In this document: positions 34,825 to 44,132 of the stretch, piece by piece | Layout: the number at the start of each line of letters is the position of its first letter | Position numbering within the stretch: position 1 is the stretch's first letter | NCBI RefSeq assembly: GCF_003390925.1 | Contig: NZ_QUBS01000081.1 | Coordinates: 372,001 to 436,000 of the forward strand | Origin: Trinickia diaoshuihuensis | GTDB lineage: Bacteria; Pseudomonadota; Gammaproteobacteria; Burkholderiales; Burkholderiaceae | Direction: 5' to 3' | DNA length: 64,000 bases | Made by a program: the position numbers and the translations under genes | The notes under the pieces: generated by a model | What the model was told of the DNA's origin: nothing | Database searches by the model: none | The model's input: only the letters and a program-made list of their open reading frames with translations

Positions 34825-36123
34825 ATGAGTTCGATGACAGACACAGCGCGCGCCGCCCGACGGCGTACGCCGCTAAACCGCTCGCAGATCGCGGGCTTTT
34901 GGGGAGCGTGGGCGGGATGGACGCTCGACGGCATGGATTCGTTCATCTATGCGCTCGTGTTGACGCCGGCGCTGACAGAGTTGTTGCCGCGCTCGGGCTA
35001 CGCGGCAACGCCGGCGAACGTGGGGTTGGCCGGATCGATTCTCTTTGCGCTCTTCTTGGTGGGGTGGGGCCTGTCGTTCATTTGGGGGCCGCTTGCCGAC
35101 CGGTTCGGGCGCACGAAGGTTTTGGCGGGAACGATTTTCACGTTCGCGATCTTCACGGGTCTTGCCGCGACGGCGCATAGCGTCTACGAATTGGGCATCT
35201 ATCGCTTCCTGGCCGGCGTCGGGATCGGCGGCGAATGGGCGTTGGCGGGGACGTACGTCGCCGAAGCGTGGCCCGAGGACCGTCGAAAAATGGGCGCGGG
35301 GTATTTGCAGACGGGCTATTACGCGGGATTCTTTCTCGCTGCCGCGCTCAATTACACAGTCGGCGTGCATTTCGGCTGGCGGGCGATGTTTTTGACGGGG
35401 GCGGTACCGGTCGTCATCGCGATTCTCGTGCTCTTGCGCGTAAAGGAGCCGGAGAAATGGAAGAACGCCGAGGCCCGCGTGGTCCATGCGAAACCGCTGG
35501 CCGAGATATTGGGGCCTGGGTATCGGCGCCGCACATGGGTAGCCTGCGCCTTGTTGACGATTGCGATCGTCGGTTTGTGGGCGGGCGCCGTCTATGAGCC
35601 GTCGGCCGTGATTCAGCTTGCCATGAAGTCCGGGATGGACAAGGCCGGCGCGATCAAGACGGCCTCGCTGGCCACCGGGCTGCTCTCGATCGGTACGATC
35701 CTCGGATGTTTGGCCCTGCCGCCGCTGGCCGAACGCATCGGGCGCAAGAAGACGTTGGCGGTGTACTTTGCCGGGATGGCCGCATCGATCATCGGCAGCT
35801 TCGGCTGGGCGTTTTATTTGCCGAACGGGCTCGCGCCGTTCATCGCTTGGTTGTTCGCGCTCGGCTTTTTCGGCGGCAATTTCGCTTTGTTTAGCTTGTG
35901 GTTGCCGGAGCAGTTCGAAACGCGTGTTCGCGCGACGGCATTCGCGTTTTGCACTTCGTTCGGCCGGTTCATCGGCGCCGGGGTGAATTTCCTGCTCGGC
36001 GCCGCCGTGCTGCATACCCATACGCTGGGGCTGCCGGTCGCACTGACCGCCGTTGCGTTCGTGGTCGGGTTGTTCATTATCCCGTTCGCGCCGGAGACGC
36101 GGGGAGAGGTCCTGCCGCAGTGA
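34825..36123 (+). CDS. MFS carrier, probable malonate transporter
   Basis: A 432-residue 12-helix MFS protein of the sialate/aromatic-acid:proton symporter type: GWTLDGMDSFIYALVLTPAL in helix 1, WGPLADRFGRTKVL in loop 2-3, GIGGEWALAGTYVAEAWPE in helix 4, and ERIGRKKTL in loop 8-9. Its divergent position beside the malonate regulator and the absence of mdcLM or mdcF suggest that it imports malonate; this is inference from context. GGAGGAG precedes ATG 34825. Confidence 0.85.
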   Translation: MSSMTDTARAARRRTPLNRSQIAGFWGAWAGWTLDGMDSFIYALVLTPALTELLPRSGYAATPANVGLAGSILFALFLVGWGLSFIWGPLADRFGRTKVLAGTIFTFAIFTGLAATAHSVYELGIYRFLAGVGIGGEWALAGTYVAEAWPEDRRKMGAGYLQTGYYAGFFLAAALNYTVGVHFGWRAMFLTGAVPVVIAILVLLRVKEPEKWKNAEARVVHAKPLAEILGPGYRRRTWVACALLTIAIVGLWAGAVYEPSAVIQLAMKSGMDKAGAIKTASLATGLLSIGTILGCLALPPLAERIGRKKTLAVYFAGMAASIIGSFGWAFYLPNGLAPFIAWLFALGFFGGNFALFSLWLPEQFETRVRATAFAFCTSFGRFIGAGVNFLLGAAVLHTHTLGLPVALTAVAFVVGLFIIPFAPETRGEVLPQ

Positions 36124-36148
36124 GGGTGGGCCGACGCAGAGCGAGATT

Positions 36149-36177
36149 CACGTGCGCCGGTTGTGCCGGTGCACGTG
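36149..36177 (+). terminator. Hairpin after the malonate MFS gene
   Basis: A 12-base stem with one mismatch (CACGTGCGCCGG / CCGGTGCACGTG, loop TTGTG) lies 26 bases after the MFS stop codon. There is no T-tract, so it is a likely but not ideal terminator. Confidence 0.5.
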
Positions 36178-36202
36178 TCGGTAAGAAGCGTAAAACCTTA
36201 GG

Positions 36203-36418
36203 TCACAATTCGTTGCGGTCGGCCTGTTCTTGCTCGCCGCGCCCGTCGGGCGCGAAATCCGCCCCGAAGTTGGCGAGGTTGTCTAGGGCTCGATCCAACG
36301 TCCGAGGCTCGGGGCGAACGCCAATCTCGCCGCCTATTTGCCCGAACTCCAGGGTAGGGGCGGCTGGGGCGTTTGCAGGTTGCGACTGGTCCTTGTTCGG
36401 ACGGCGGCGTGTATGCAT
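36203..36418 (-). CDS. Possible small acidic hypothetical protein
   Basis: A 71-codon frame beginning MHTRRRPNKDQSQPANAP and rich in Asp/Glu/Asn in its second half (LDRALDNLANFGADFAPDG). The composition looks protein-like and it lies alone in the 375-base gap between the MFS gene and the lipoprotein gene, on the same strand as the lipoprotein gene and downstream of it. No strong ribosome site, no recognised family. Apart from this and the hairpin at 36149, the gap 36124-36498 shows nothing. Confidence 0.35.
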   Translation of the reverse strand: MHTRRRPNKDQSQPANAPAAPTLEFGQIGGEIGVRPEPRTLDRALDNLANFGADFAPDGRGEQEQADRNEL

Positions 36419-36498
36419 CGCGAATCGGCCTATGGCGCGTGCTAAATGTAGCTGGGACCGTCAATCATGCAATGTAAATGCAGGTCTGTACACAAGCA

Positions 36499-38625
36499 TC
36501 ATCGACCCGCTATCCGCGCTTCCATCCCATTGTTCCGCGCTTGCCACCAGAACTTGCTCACCCGCAGGTTCGGATCCGTGATCGCCAGGTAGGTCGTGCT
36601 CCACAGTTGCGCGGCGTTCGCTTCGGTCGCATCCGCGCTATGCGTGCCGAATGCTTCGGCCTGATACGCGCCGTTCGCATACGACCACGTCCACATTTCC
36701 GATGCGCGCATATCCGATGCATTCGATATGACCTGCCAAATCCTCAAGCGCGCGTTGGTCAGCAAGGTACGGACGTCGGCCGGCAAATCCTGCCGAGCCA
36801 GTTGCCGATCGAGCCCGGCGACCCACATCGCCTGCTGCCAAGACCACACGACGGTGCCGTGATAAGCCGCATTGGTAAAGCGCGGCCAGAGCGACGCGTC
36901 GGCATAGGCCGGATTGGCGACGAGCATGCCCGCATCGGTCACGAGGCCGACCGGAAACGGCTGAACGGCAGCCGTGACGATACGCGTCAGAACGTCGGAC
37001 GACGGCGTGCCCAATAGCAGCGCGAAGCCGCCGTCGGAGTTCATCACCGGAATGGGGTTGCCCTGAGCGTCGAGCGACACAGCATAGAACGAAGTGGTCG
37101 AACTCGGCAGGGTGCCGGCCGGCACGCCCGTCTGCGCGGCATAGGTCGGTACGGCCGTCGCGGCTTGCGAGGCCGGCACGGATACCTCGAACAGTGCCCC
37201 CGCGGCGGATTCCCATACGGATGCCTGCTGCGCCGCATCGGCGAGCGCCGTGCGCTGGTCGCTCGTGAGGTAAGGGTCGAGCAGCCCGCTGGCGACGAAC
37301 CGGCTCGCGGCGCGTAGCGCGGCCGGAACGAGCACCGCGTTGACGTCGTAGGGATAGACGCCGCCCGCCAGACCATCGGTGCTATCGCGCCAGTTGCCGA
37401 CGATTTGTCCCGCGCGCAAATGAATCAAGTTCGATGCGATGCTTTGCTGCGAGAACGCGCGGGCGGTGTCGGCGACGTGCACGAGATTCGTGACGAAGCG
37501 GCTGCCGTTCGTTTGCCCGCCGTCTTCGGTCTGCGCAAGATACGCGGCCGCACGCGCGGCGCCGCGCGGGTCGTCGATCAGCCAAGCGGCCATGACCGGC
37601 GCGAGCAGGTAGTCGCCGTCGATCATTTTGTAGTCGTAAGTCGGCGTCGCATCGTTGCCGCGGCCATTCTTTTCGTTGTCGATGACGGCGAACTCGCCGA
37701 TGCCTTCTTCGTGCGCGACGATGCCGTCGGGCGAGAGGCGGCTCAATACCGCGGTGAGCCCGGCTTCGATGGCCGGGGGCTGCAAGACCGGCATCAGCAT
37801 CCGCACCGAGATCAGCGTATCGCGACCGAAGTAGGTGTCGTACTGCCAAGATCCCGCGAGCAGCTTGTCGTCGTAGCTCAGGAATTCGACGACGTTTTGG
37901 CTCTGGGTATCGGGATTGACCGTGTTGTTGAACAAGTCGGCATGCGTAATCGGCGTAAGCGGCGTTTCTCCGGTGTAGGAGAGAACGTTCAAATGCAAAC
38001 TGCCGCTGCCGTTCGCGGCTTTAAGGACGAGTGCGCCCGTCGCATCGGTACTGACGGTGCCGCCGCCCGTGACTTGCACGGTCATCTCGTACCCGGCGGC
38101 GCCATCGGCGCGGTCGCGTTGCCAATGAATCACGTTGCCCGACACCGTGGGTTGGGTTTGCACGGCGGCTGGAGCGGGATACCCGCCGTTGAAGTCGCGC
38201 ATGAAGCGCACCGAAGTCAGCAATGCGCCGCGCAGCGTGAGCTGCGGGACGTCGACCGAGACATTGGCCGCGATCCCATAGAGCGCTCGGCCGCGACTGT
38301 CGTGATCGACGACGGGCGATATCGCTGTATCGAGACTCCAGTTGACGGGCTGCGCGGTATCTTGGAACCAGAGGCCCGTGCCGCTGTTTCCGGCGGGGAA
38401 TACGACGAGCAATCGGGGCTTTGTCGAAGACCGCATCAACAGATGCGCGGCCACGTTGCCTTGCCGGAAAAACTCGTTGGTTTGCCCGCCCGCCTGCATT
38501 TCGAAGGAAAGGGTTTCGCCGCTGATGGGAACGCTGCTGTCACTACTGCCGCCGGAACAGCCCGCTATCAAGCTAGTCAGGCCAATCAGCAAGCACAAAA
38601 CGCGAGTCGCAACGGTTTCCTTCAC
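36499..38625 (-). CDS. Lipoprotein with six-hairpin glycosidase-like fold
   Basis: A 708-residue lipoprotein. The signal ends in the lipobox LIAGC (Cys23), followed by a Gly/Ser spacer. An N-terminal beta-rich domain (about 35-220) is followed by an (alpha/alpha)6-type region: SWQYDTYFGRDTLISVRML, GNDATPTYDYKMIDGDYLLAP, and EMWTWSYANGAYQAEAFG near the end recall GH15/GH37/GH63 enzymes that cut alpha-glucosidic bonds. The DTYFGRD segment is the probable acid-bearing part, but I cannot fix the catalytic pair or substrate. GTG 38625 is preferred because GGAGG lies five bases before it; ATG 38637 is the alternative. Confidence 0.75.
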   Translation of the reverse strand: MKETVATRVLCLLIGLTSLIAGCSGGSSDSSVPISGETLSFEMQAGGQTNEFFRQGNVAAHLLMRSSTKPRLLVVFPAGNSGTGLWFQDTAQPVNWSLDTAISPVVDHDSRGRALYGIAANVSVDVPQLTLRGALLTSVRFMRDFNGGYPAPAAVQTQPTVSGNVIHWQRDRADGAAGYEMTVQVTGGGTVSTDATGALVLKAANGSGSLHLNVLSYTGETPLTPITHADLFNNTVNPDTQSQNVVEFLSYDDKLLAGSWQYDTYFGRDTLISVRMLMPVLQPPAIEAGLTAVLSRLSPDGIVAHEEGIGEFAVIDNEKNGRGNDATPTYDYKMIDGDYLLAPVMAAWLIDDPRGAARAAAYLAQTEDGGQTNGSRFVTNLVHVADTARAFSQQSIASNLIHLRAGQIVGNWRDSTDGLAGGVYPYDVNAVLVPAALRAASRFVASGLLDPYLTSDQRTALADAAQQASVWESAAGALFEVSVPASQAATAVPTYAAQTGVPAGTLPSSTTSFYAVSLDAQGNPIPVMNSDGGFALLLGTPSSDVLTRIVTAAVQPFPVGLVTDAGMLVANPAYADASLWPRFTNAAYHGTVVWSWQQAMWVAGLDRQLARQDLPADVRTLLTNARLRIWQVISNASDMRASEMWTWSYANGAYQAEAFGTHSADATEANAAQLWSTTYLAITDPNLRVSKFWWQARNNGMEARIAGR

Positions 38626-38840
38626 GTGTGCCTCCATTTCTCTCGAGATATCGGTGTTTTAGTTAGCCCCGTGGCCGCGCCGGCGTGGATTGGATTTGGC
38701 TTTTATGCCGCGATCGCGACGGGGAAGAGAGCAATTACAATGCCCGCTATTGCAGCGGGCGAGAGAGAGGCTATTTGGAAGGCGAGTCTGAAGCGGATGA
38801 GATGACGATTCGGAATGGGAGGGCGTGAGCCCCCCAACGC

Positions 38841-40385
38841 TTAACTAGCCGGATTTTCCTCGGCCGGCGGCGGCGTGGCGCCGCTTGGCATGCCCAGAAT
38901 CGTTATCTGAAAGATCCGCGTGGCGGCGAGCGACTCCAGGCTCGGATCTTCGGGAACGCGAAGCAATAGCGGAAAAATCACCGAGCCGCCGATGACCGCC
39001 CGGCGGCTATTGTCGGCCGGACGCATGCCCCATATGTCCTGATAAACAACCGGGACGGTATGTCCATTGCGGCTCGTATTGCCTAAATAAAGCATGACGT
39101 GTCCGCCGATATAGATCAGCGTACGCATCGGCTTGCCGTGCGCCATCAAATAATCGAGCCGCTGCGCGGGCGATTCGCTCGAGAGGTCTGTCATATCGCC
39201 GGCGGTCATCTGTGCCGACGAATGCCGCGGCAACCAGACGCCGAATGCCGCGAAGATGCTCTGCAATTCGGAAGAGCAATCGTTATAAAAATTCATGTTG
39301 CCCCAGCCGTAGGGGCGGCCGATCAACGACTTGATCAACGATGCCAAGTGGCGCGGGGTGGCGGCGATCGGCGCCGGAGCCACCGCGGCATCGGGTAGTT
39401 GAGCTTCGCGGATGAGCGCTCGACCGTCGGCATCGCGGGCGGGAACGAGCACGGTATAAAGCCGAGCAGCAGCGGATGCCTGCGCCGTTGCGCTGCGCGC
39501 GAGCGGCAATAGCGTGCCCGTTGTCGCGTTGAAACGGAATACGCCGGCCGTATCGTTGACGCCTACCGAAGCCGTCACCACCACGCCCCAGCCGTTGCTC
39601 GGGCGCAGTGCCCAGGCTGAAATAAACGCATCGTCCACCGAGCCGACGCCGCTCGCTCGCACCCAGCCTTGGACGTCGGGCGTCTGCACATAATCCCATG
39701 CGCCGTCCACGCTACGGCCGAGCACGTAAAGCGGCGTGCCGGGCCGCACCGACGAGATCTGCAAGTTATCGAAGGGGTACCCTTGACCCGCGAGCGCGTG
39801 CGAATAGAACGACGGATCCATCGTCGGCAATTCGCGCACCAGCAGCGCATCGGTTGCGATTGCGCGGGCGCTCGGTCGATAGCTTGGCGCTTGCCCGAAT
39901 TGCTGCAAATTCATATTGCGCTCGATGTCGTCGATCCACCGAGCCGGGTGTGGCAGATAGTTTTGCCCATAGCCGATCGTCTGCGGTGACTTGCCCTCGT
40001 TGTCGTAGACGCCGATGCGGCGTAACTGAAGGTCGACGATATCGGCGCCGCCTTGGCGATAGAGACGCGTGGCGATGTACGCCGGATTCCACGGGGACGC
40101 GTCGTGCTCGCCGGTTCCGAAATACCGAGCCAGATAGGCGTTCCATTGCGCTTGCTGCTCTGCCGCGCTTAAAAATGGGGAGTCGTACGCGGCGCTCGCG
40201 GGGTCGATCCAATGGTCGACCTCCTGATCGTAGTTCGCCATCGGAAACGCTCCGATGGGATCGACATACGCAGGCTGAGCGGCGGGTGGATTCGATACTG
40301 CGCATGCGCTCAGTGCGAGCACGAGCGAGACAAGCGCGGCGCGAATGGAAAGCGTGCGCGCCGGCGGAACGGCAAGAGCGGGCAT
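38841..40385 (-). CDS. NlpC/P60 cell-wall peptidase lipoprotein with SH3 domains
   Basis: A 514-residue lipoprotein with lipobox LSACA (Cys28). After an N-terminal NlpC/P60-associated segment (about 40-165), SH3-type domains (about 165-330) carry the bacterial pattern GTPLYVLGRSVDGAWDYVQTPDVQGWV (partly shown: VDGAWDYVQTPDVQGW). The C-terminal peptidase has Cys in YNDCSSEL and His in YIGGHVMLYLG, the NlpC/P60 dyad. The family cuts D-Glu-(m)DAP bonds in peptidoglycan stem peptides; the layout matches YkfC-type proteins that trim murein peptides. It lies 215 bases upstream of the glycosidase-like lipoprotein gene on the same strand. Confidence 0.9.
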   Translation of the reverse strand: MPALAVPPARTLSIRAALVSLVLALSACAVSNPPAAQPAYVDPIGAFPMANYDQEVDHWIDPASAAYDSPFLSAAEQQAQWNAYLARYFGTGEHDASPWNPAYIATRLYRQGGADIVDLQLRRIGVYDNEGKSPQTIGYGQNYLPHPARWIDDIERNMNLQQFGQAPSYRPSARAIATDALLVRELPTMDPSFYSHALAGQGYPFDNLQISSVRPGTPLYVLGRSVDGAWDYVQTPDVQGWVRASGVGSVDDAFISAWALRPSNGWGVVVTASVGVNDTAGVFRFNATTGTLLPLARSATAQASAAARLYTVLVPARDADGRALIREAQLPDAAVAPAPIAATPRHLASLIKSLIGRPYGWGNMNFYNDCSSELQSIFAAFGVWLPRHSSAQMTAGDMTDLSSESPAQRLDYLMAHGKPMRTLIYIGGHVMLYLGNTSRNGHTVPVVYQDIWGMRPADNSRRAVIGGSVIFPLLLRVPEDPSLESLAATRIFQITILGMPSGATPPPAEENPAS

Positions 40386-40456
40386 AAATAAAACCGTGCG
40401 TCGAAAAAGGTGTGACGCGAATATGATAATGCGTGCCGCGAACGAGTCGCATAAGC

Positions 40457-41356
40457 TTATGCCGATTCCTCGCGCGGCAAGCCGACGCGGCGCAGCAGCG
40501 TCATAGGCCCCATTGCGCGCACCGCCTCCATGTCCTGAGCCGTTTTCACGAACAGCGAACCTGCGAAACCGAGTGCATTCACCGCGATTCCGTCAACCTG
40601 CTCGGCGCTTCGAGGTACGAGCAGCATCCACTTCGGCGTCAACAGCAAGTTGTAGGGGGCTGATTGATGGGCACGGCCGGCCACGTCGATTGCGCCGAGC
40701 CCAACGGTGTGAAGCAACGCGCGATACCGCTCGCGGGCCTGCTCGGGCATCTCCGATCCCGATCCCGGCGTAAGCCGCGTGAAGGCGTGCTCGAACGGCA
40801 GTCCGGGCAATCTGACGATCGCCGATTCGTTTGCCGTGGCGTCGATCAGGGTGTCGATCGGAATAGCCTCGCCCCCATCGCCGAGCGGCAGCGGCACGAT
40901 CTGTAAATGCTTGTGCGGTTGGCTCGCGCCGGCATCGCGTCCGCCGTTATAAAACCCGAGCCCATCGAACTCATTCAAGCAAGCAAACCAGGCCGCGAAA
41001 TCGTCGAGATCGAGCAGCGCTTCCTGCGGCACGAACTCGCGTGTGACGATCAGCAGGTGGTGATCGATGACATTGAACTTATTGAGCAGCGCGAAATGAG
41101 TGGGCGAGACGTCCGCGACGAACAGGTCCGGGTCGTGCGGCAGGAACGGATCGACGCATGCGCCGGTCGAACGCTTCGTTGCGGCGGGTTTGCGCATCAA
41201 ACTCGACACTTGCCTGACGACGAAACGAATGCCGGCGTCATCGAGTGTCGTTTGAGTCGTCTCGATCGGGCATAGCGCGCCGCAAGCGAGGGCATGAGCG
41301 GTTCGGCGGGCGAGCGTGGTCCAGAGTGTGCCGCGTTGAAACGAATTGCTTGTCAT
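40457..41356 (-). CDS. ATP adenylyltransferase (Ap4A phosphorylase)
   Basis: A 299-residue HIT-superfamily protein. The characteristic GASQPHKHLQIVPLPL holds the active-site His-x-His, and NKFNVIDHHLLIVTREFVPQ with the C-terminal APYNLLLTPKWMLLVPR match the bacterial/yeast APA1/2 family. It splits diadenosine tetraphosphate with phosphate to ADP and ATP, lowering an alarmone. ATG 41356 starts at MTSNSFQRGTLW, the family N-terminus; the longer frame to 41413 adds 19 unconvincing residues. It is monocistronic. Confidence 0.9.
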   Translation of the reverse strand: MTSNSFQRGTLWTTLARRTAHALACGALCPIETTQTTLDDAGIRFVVRQVSSLMRKPAATKRSTGACVDPFLPHDPDLFVADVSPTHFALLNKFNVIDHHLLIVTREFVPQEALLDLDDFAAWFACLNEFDGLGFYNGGRDAGASQPHKHLQIVPLPLGDGGEAIPIDTLIDATANESAIVRLPGLPFEHAFTRLTPGSGSEMPEQARERYRALLHTVGLGAIDVAGRAHQSAPYNLLLTPKWMLLVPRSAEQVDGIAVNALGFAGSLFVKTAQDMEAVRAMGPMTLLRRVGLPREESA

Positions 41357-41671
41357 TGTCGGGTAGAGCAGCCGGAGCAGGCGATATCGGCATTGTGGCG
41401 CAAATGCGCTCAATGCGAGTCGGCACCTCGAATCGGCGCCTCTTTAGACAAAGTCCTCAATGGATTTCAGCGCGTTGGAACCGGTACGATTTCCGATGGT
41501 TGGGCGGCGGAGCGCCAGTCGAGCGACAGTGCGCCGCAAGCCACCATTTTTGTGGGGGGCGTGCGCGGAAAAAAGCGGTTGCGTCCGCGAGAGGTTGTTC
41601 TAGACTGCACTGCCGTGCGAGGACGTTTCAGCGGAACCGATAAGAACGCGACAGGTATCAGGGAGAAAGCG

Positions 41672-42649
41672 ATGAACATTCGGCTGGCGCACACCCGCTC
41701 GCCGTGGGCGACGCTCGTCTTGCAAGACATGACGGTCAGTTCGCCGAGTAGCCGTCTTTACCGTAACGGGCGGCAGCAAGTGGAATTGACCGTGCGGCTG
41801 CGCGCGCTCGACGCGAAGGGGCAGTGCGTCGCATTGAGCGACGAGCAGCGTGACAGCATCCGGCTGATCGACTACGACAGCGGCCAGCCGCTGCCGGACG
41901 TGCCGCCGTCGGGCGAGGTCGCGCAGGGGTGGGGAGCGACTCGCGTGCGCAACGAGTACGCATTTTTTCCGGCCGCCGGCGGGCGCGAGCGGGCGGCGCC
42001 GCGGACAAAGGCGACGGGCGACGAGTCGATCGTCTGGTATGTGCAAACGGCCGATACGCGTCCGAGACGGATCGGCTGCCGAGTGCAAAGCGGCGCGACG
42101 CCGGCGGCCGGCCCCGGGGTTTCCGCGCCCTTCGTGCGATTGGAGCCGGAGCGGCTACCGGCACAAGACTTCGCGCGGTCGGTCGAGTATCGCTGTGAGC
42201 GCGAGAGCGCGTTCCCGCGCAGCGTCGGGCGCGGCCATCCCGTGCGCGACGTGGACTACTACTACTGCAGCGTCTATGTCGACGGACAGCGCTTAGCACT
42301 CCTATCGTTCGATGTCATGCCCGCCAGCCTGATGCAGTGCGACGACGCGCAGGCGCCCGGCGCGACGTTCGCCTTTACGGGCTTTGCCGCACCGGGCGCG
42401 AGATCGATTCGCTATGCCTTGCCCTCCACGCTCGATGCGCTCCGGCATCGAATCGTCGCGCGGCCTCGGGCGGGCGAGGGCGTCATCGTGCTCGTGCAAA
42501 GCGAAGCGGGCGGTGCCGATGGTATCGCGCGGCTTCCTTGGACCTCATGCGACATCGACGCGATCGACGAGTTCGGCACCTCGCACGCGATGCGCGTCAC
42601 CTTGGAGCGGGCGGGCGCTTGTCGAACGCTCGTCTTGTCGCGGCGGTGA
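41672..42649 (+). CDS. Hypothetical protein, beta-rich, function unknown
   Basis: A 325-residue protein with no signal peptide and no transmembrane helix. The composition (many Val/Thr/Arg and short alternating hydrophobic stretches) suggests beta-sandwich repeats: an N-terminal part about 10-130 (VELTVRLRALDAKGQ) and a C-terminal part about 185-325 (DYYYCSVYVDGQRLALLSFD). I recognise no family. AGGGAGAAAG precedes ATG 41672. The Ap4A gene is divergent and the small gene at 42673 converges on it. Confidence 0.75.
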   Translation: MNIRLAHTRSPWATLVLQDMTVSSPSSRLYRNGRQQVELTVRLRALDAKGQCVALSDEQRDSIRLIDYDSGQPLPDVPPSGEVAQGWGATRVRNEYAFFPAAGGRERAAPRTKATGDESIVWYVQTADTRPRRIGCRVQSGATPAAGPGVSAPFVRLEPERLPAQDFARSVEYRCERESAFPRSVGRGHPVRDVDYYYCSVYVDGQRLALLSFDVMPASLMQCDDAQAPGATFAFTGFAAPGARSIRYALPSTLDALRHRIVARPRAGEGVIVLVQSEAGGADGIARLPWTSCDIDAIDEFGTSHAMRVTLERAGACRTLVLSRR

Positions 42650-42672
42650 TTCGAACGGTTGTGTCCGCCGCG

Positions 42673-42951
42673 CTATTCTCCGAACAGACTGTGAATGTCC
42701 TTTGCGTCGTCGGTGTCGGACAAGTTGTATTCGGCTCGCACCGCCTGCACCACCTCATCGACGAATCGATCGTATCCGACCGCGTTGCCGAAATGCTTCA
42801 TCGTCCAATTGCAGCCGCTCGCATCGGGCTCTTGCTTTTGCGGGCGCGGCACGCGGATCTTGACGCCGTCTTCGACGATCTCATGAATACGATGAAGACG
42901 GCGGCTGACTTCGTCTTGTAGACGGGAAGCATTCAGGCTCTTGCGGATCAT
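42673..42951 (-). CDS. Conserved-looking small hypothetical protein
   Basis: A 92-residue soluble protein. The N-terminal half is helical and basic (LQDEVSRRLHRIHEIVEDG); the C-terminal half ends acidic (YNLSDTDDAKDIHSLFGE). The middle segment CNWTMKHFGNAVGY has a compact look. I do not recognise a family. It stands between a plus-strand hypothetical gene and tadG. Confidence 0.6.
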   Translation of the reverse strand: MIRKSLNASRLQDEVSRRLHRIHEIVEDGVKIRVPRPQKQEPDASGCNWTMKHFGNAVGYDRFVDEVVQAVRAEYNLSDTDDAKDIHSLFGE

Positions 42952-43045
42952 GGCGCCCCCTATGGCTCGCTGTTACATGAGCCGTGACTATGCCATGGAT
43001 CGACTTTGCCGCGCTCCGGGGACCGGGCCACGCATGTACGCCGGT

Positions 43046-44086
43046 TCAATTGACCAAAACCGGCGGCACGTAGGCGCCGTAATACGAAGGGGTTCCGCCG
43101 CCCCCCGGTCCGACGTTGGTCGGAAGGTAGTTGACGATGAAGTGGCCTTCGATGTACGGGTTGGCGCCGTTGACCGACTTATCGATCTCGAACGGTGCGA
43201 ACGCGACGATGGGTTGGTTCGAACCGGTCGAGACGCTGGCGACGACGGGCAATAGGACTTGGACCGGCGTGCTCACGGAGTTGTAAATCGAGTTCTTCGT
43301 GCCGGTATCGATCCATGTGTTGCTCCCGATACTGAGCGTGGTCGGGTTGCCGTTCGTGATGAGATTGATCACGGTTTGCGTATCGTTGGCGACGGTATCG
43401 AAAGTCGTCCACTGCCCGTAATAGCAACTGCCGGTGTGATATGCCGAGCCGATTTTCACGTCGTAGGGTTGCCCTGTCGAGGGATCGATCGTCGGCTGGC
43501 CCGTGCTGGAGTTCCAATAGATGCCGAGCATGCACTGCGTGATCGCGGTCGGGAATAGAGACCCCGGCTTGGCGACGCCCGGCAGAGCGATCGCCGCGAC
43601 CGCCGTCGCGCTGACGTCGATCGTCTTCGTTCCGATGAGCCCCGCGAAATAGGTTTGGAGCGAGCCGCCGTTCGATCCGGCCGCACGGCTCACCGTGACT
43701 TGTATAGCCGGCAACTCGTTCGAGTTCGGCGTGATCGTCGTGGACTGCATGCCGGCGGGCGAGCCCGTAATGCTCCAATACCCGGTGGTGACGGTCCCTG
43801 TGCTGAGCGCTTGGCCGTCCGCGTAATTGAGTGCGATCGCGGCGTTCGCCTTCGATGTCGCATTGGCCCAGGTGGTCGGCGTGTTCGTCCATTTGAGCTG
43901 CCCGGCCCCGGCCAAGGCGGCCGCATCCGCGGCGTTTTGCAACTCGTTGCGTACGACGAGCGCACGCCCGATGTCCACCGACAGCGCGATAAACCCCATC
44001 ATGACGAACATAAATAGCGCGACATAAATCGCGATCGAGCCGCGTTGCCGGCCCACGAGCCTGGCGAGTTGAGCATCGTTGCGCAT
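43046..44086 (-). CDS. tadG: Tad pilus protein TadG (TadG-like N-terminal domain)
   Basis: A 346-residue membrane-anchored protein. The N-terminus has the Tad_N pattern: RQRGSIAIYVALFMFVMMGF forming one helix and then the RNELQNAADAAALAGA motif. The rest is a Ser/Thr/Gly-rich periplasmic domain without recognisable von Willebrand motif. TadG is a pseudopilin-related or anchoring part of the Tad pilus system. The start ATG 44086 has ACCGGGGGAAAACC before it, the same leader found at other genes of this pilus locus; ATG 44104 is the alternative. It follows tadE by 46 bases. Confidence 0.85.
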   Translation of the reverse strand: MRNDAQLARLVGRQRGSIAIYVALFMFVMMGFIALSVDIGRALVVRNELQNAADAAALAGAGQLKWTNTPTTWANATSKANAAIALNYADGQALSTGTVTTGYWSITGSPAGMQSTTITPNSNELPAIQVTVSRAAGSNGGSLQTYFAGLIGTKTIDVSATAVAAIALPGVAKPGSLFPTAITQCMLGIYWNSSTGQPTIDPSTGQPYDVKIGSAYHTGSCYYGQWTTFDTVANDTQTVINLITNGNPTTLSIGSNTWIDTGTKNSIYNSVSTPVQVLLPVVASVSTGSNQPIVAFAPFEIDKSVNGANPYIEGHFIVNYLPTNVGPGGGGTPSYYGAYVPPVLVN

Positions 44087-44132
44087 GGTTTTCCCCCGGT
44101 CCATCTTATGAAGTGCACGCCGGCTTCCCGGC

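Noticed and set aside
38742-38760. Perfect hairpin GCCCGCT-N5-AGCGGGC as a terminator
   Set aside because: There is no T-tract on either strand, and it lies upstream of the gene on the left rather than close after the stop codon of the gene on the right; left unassigned.
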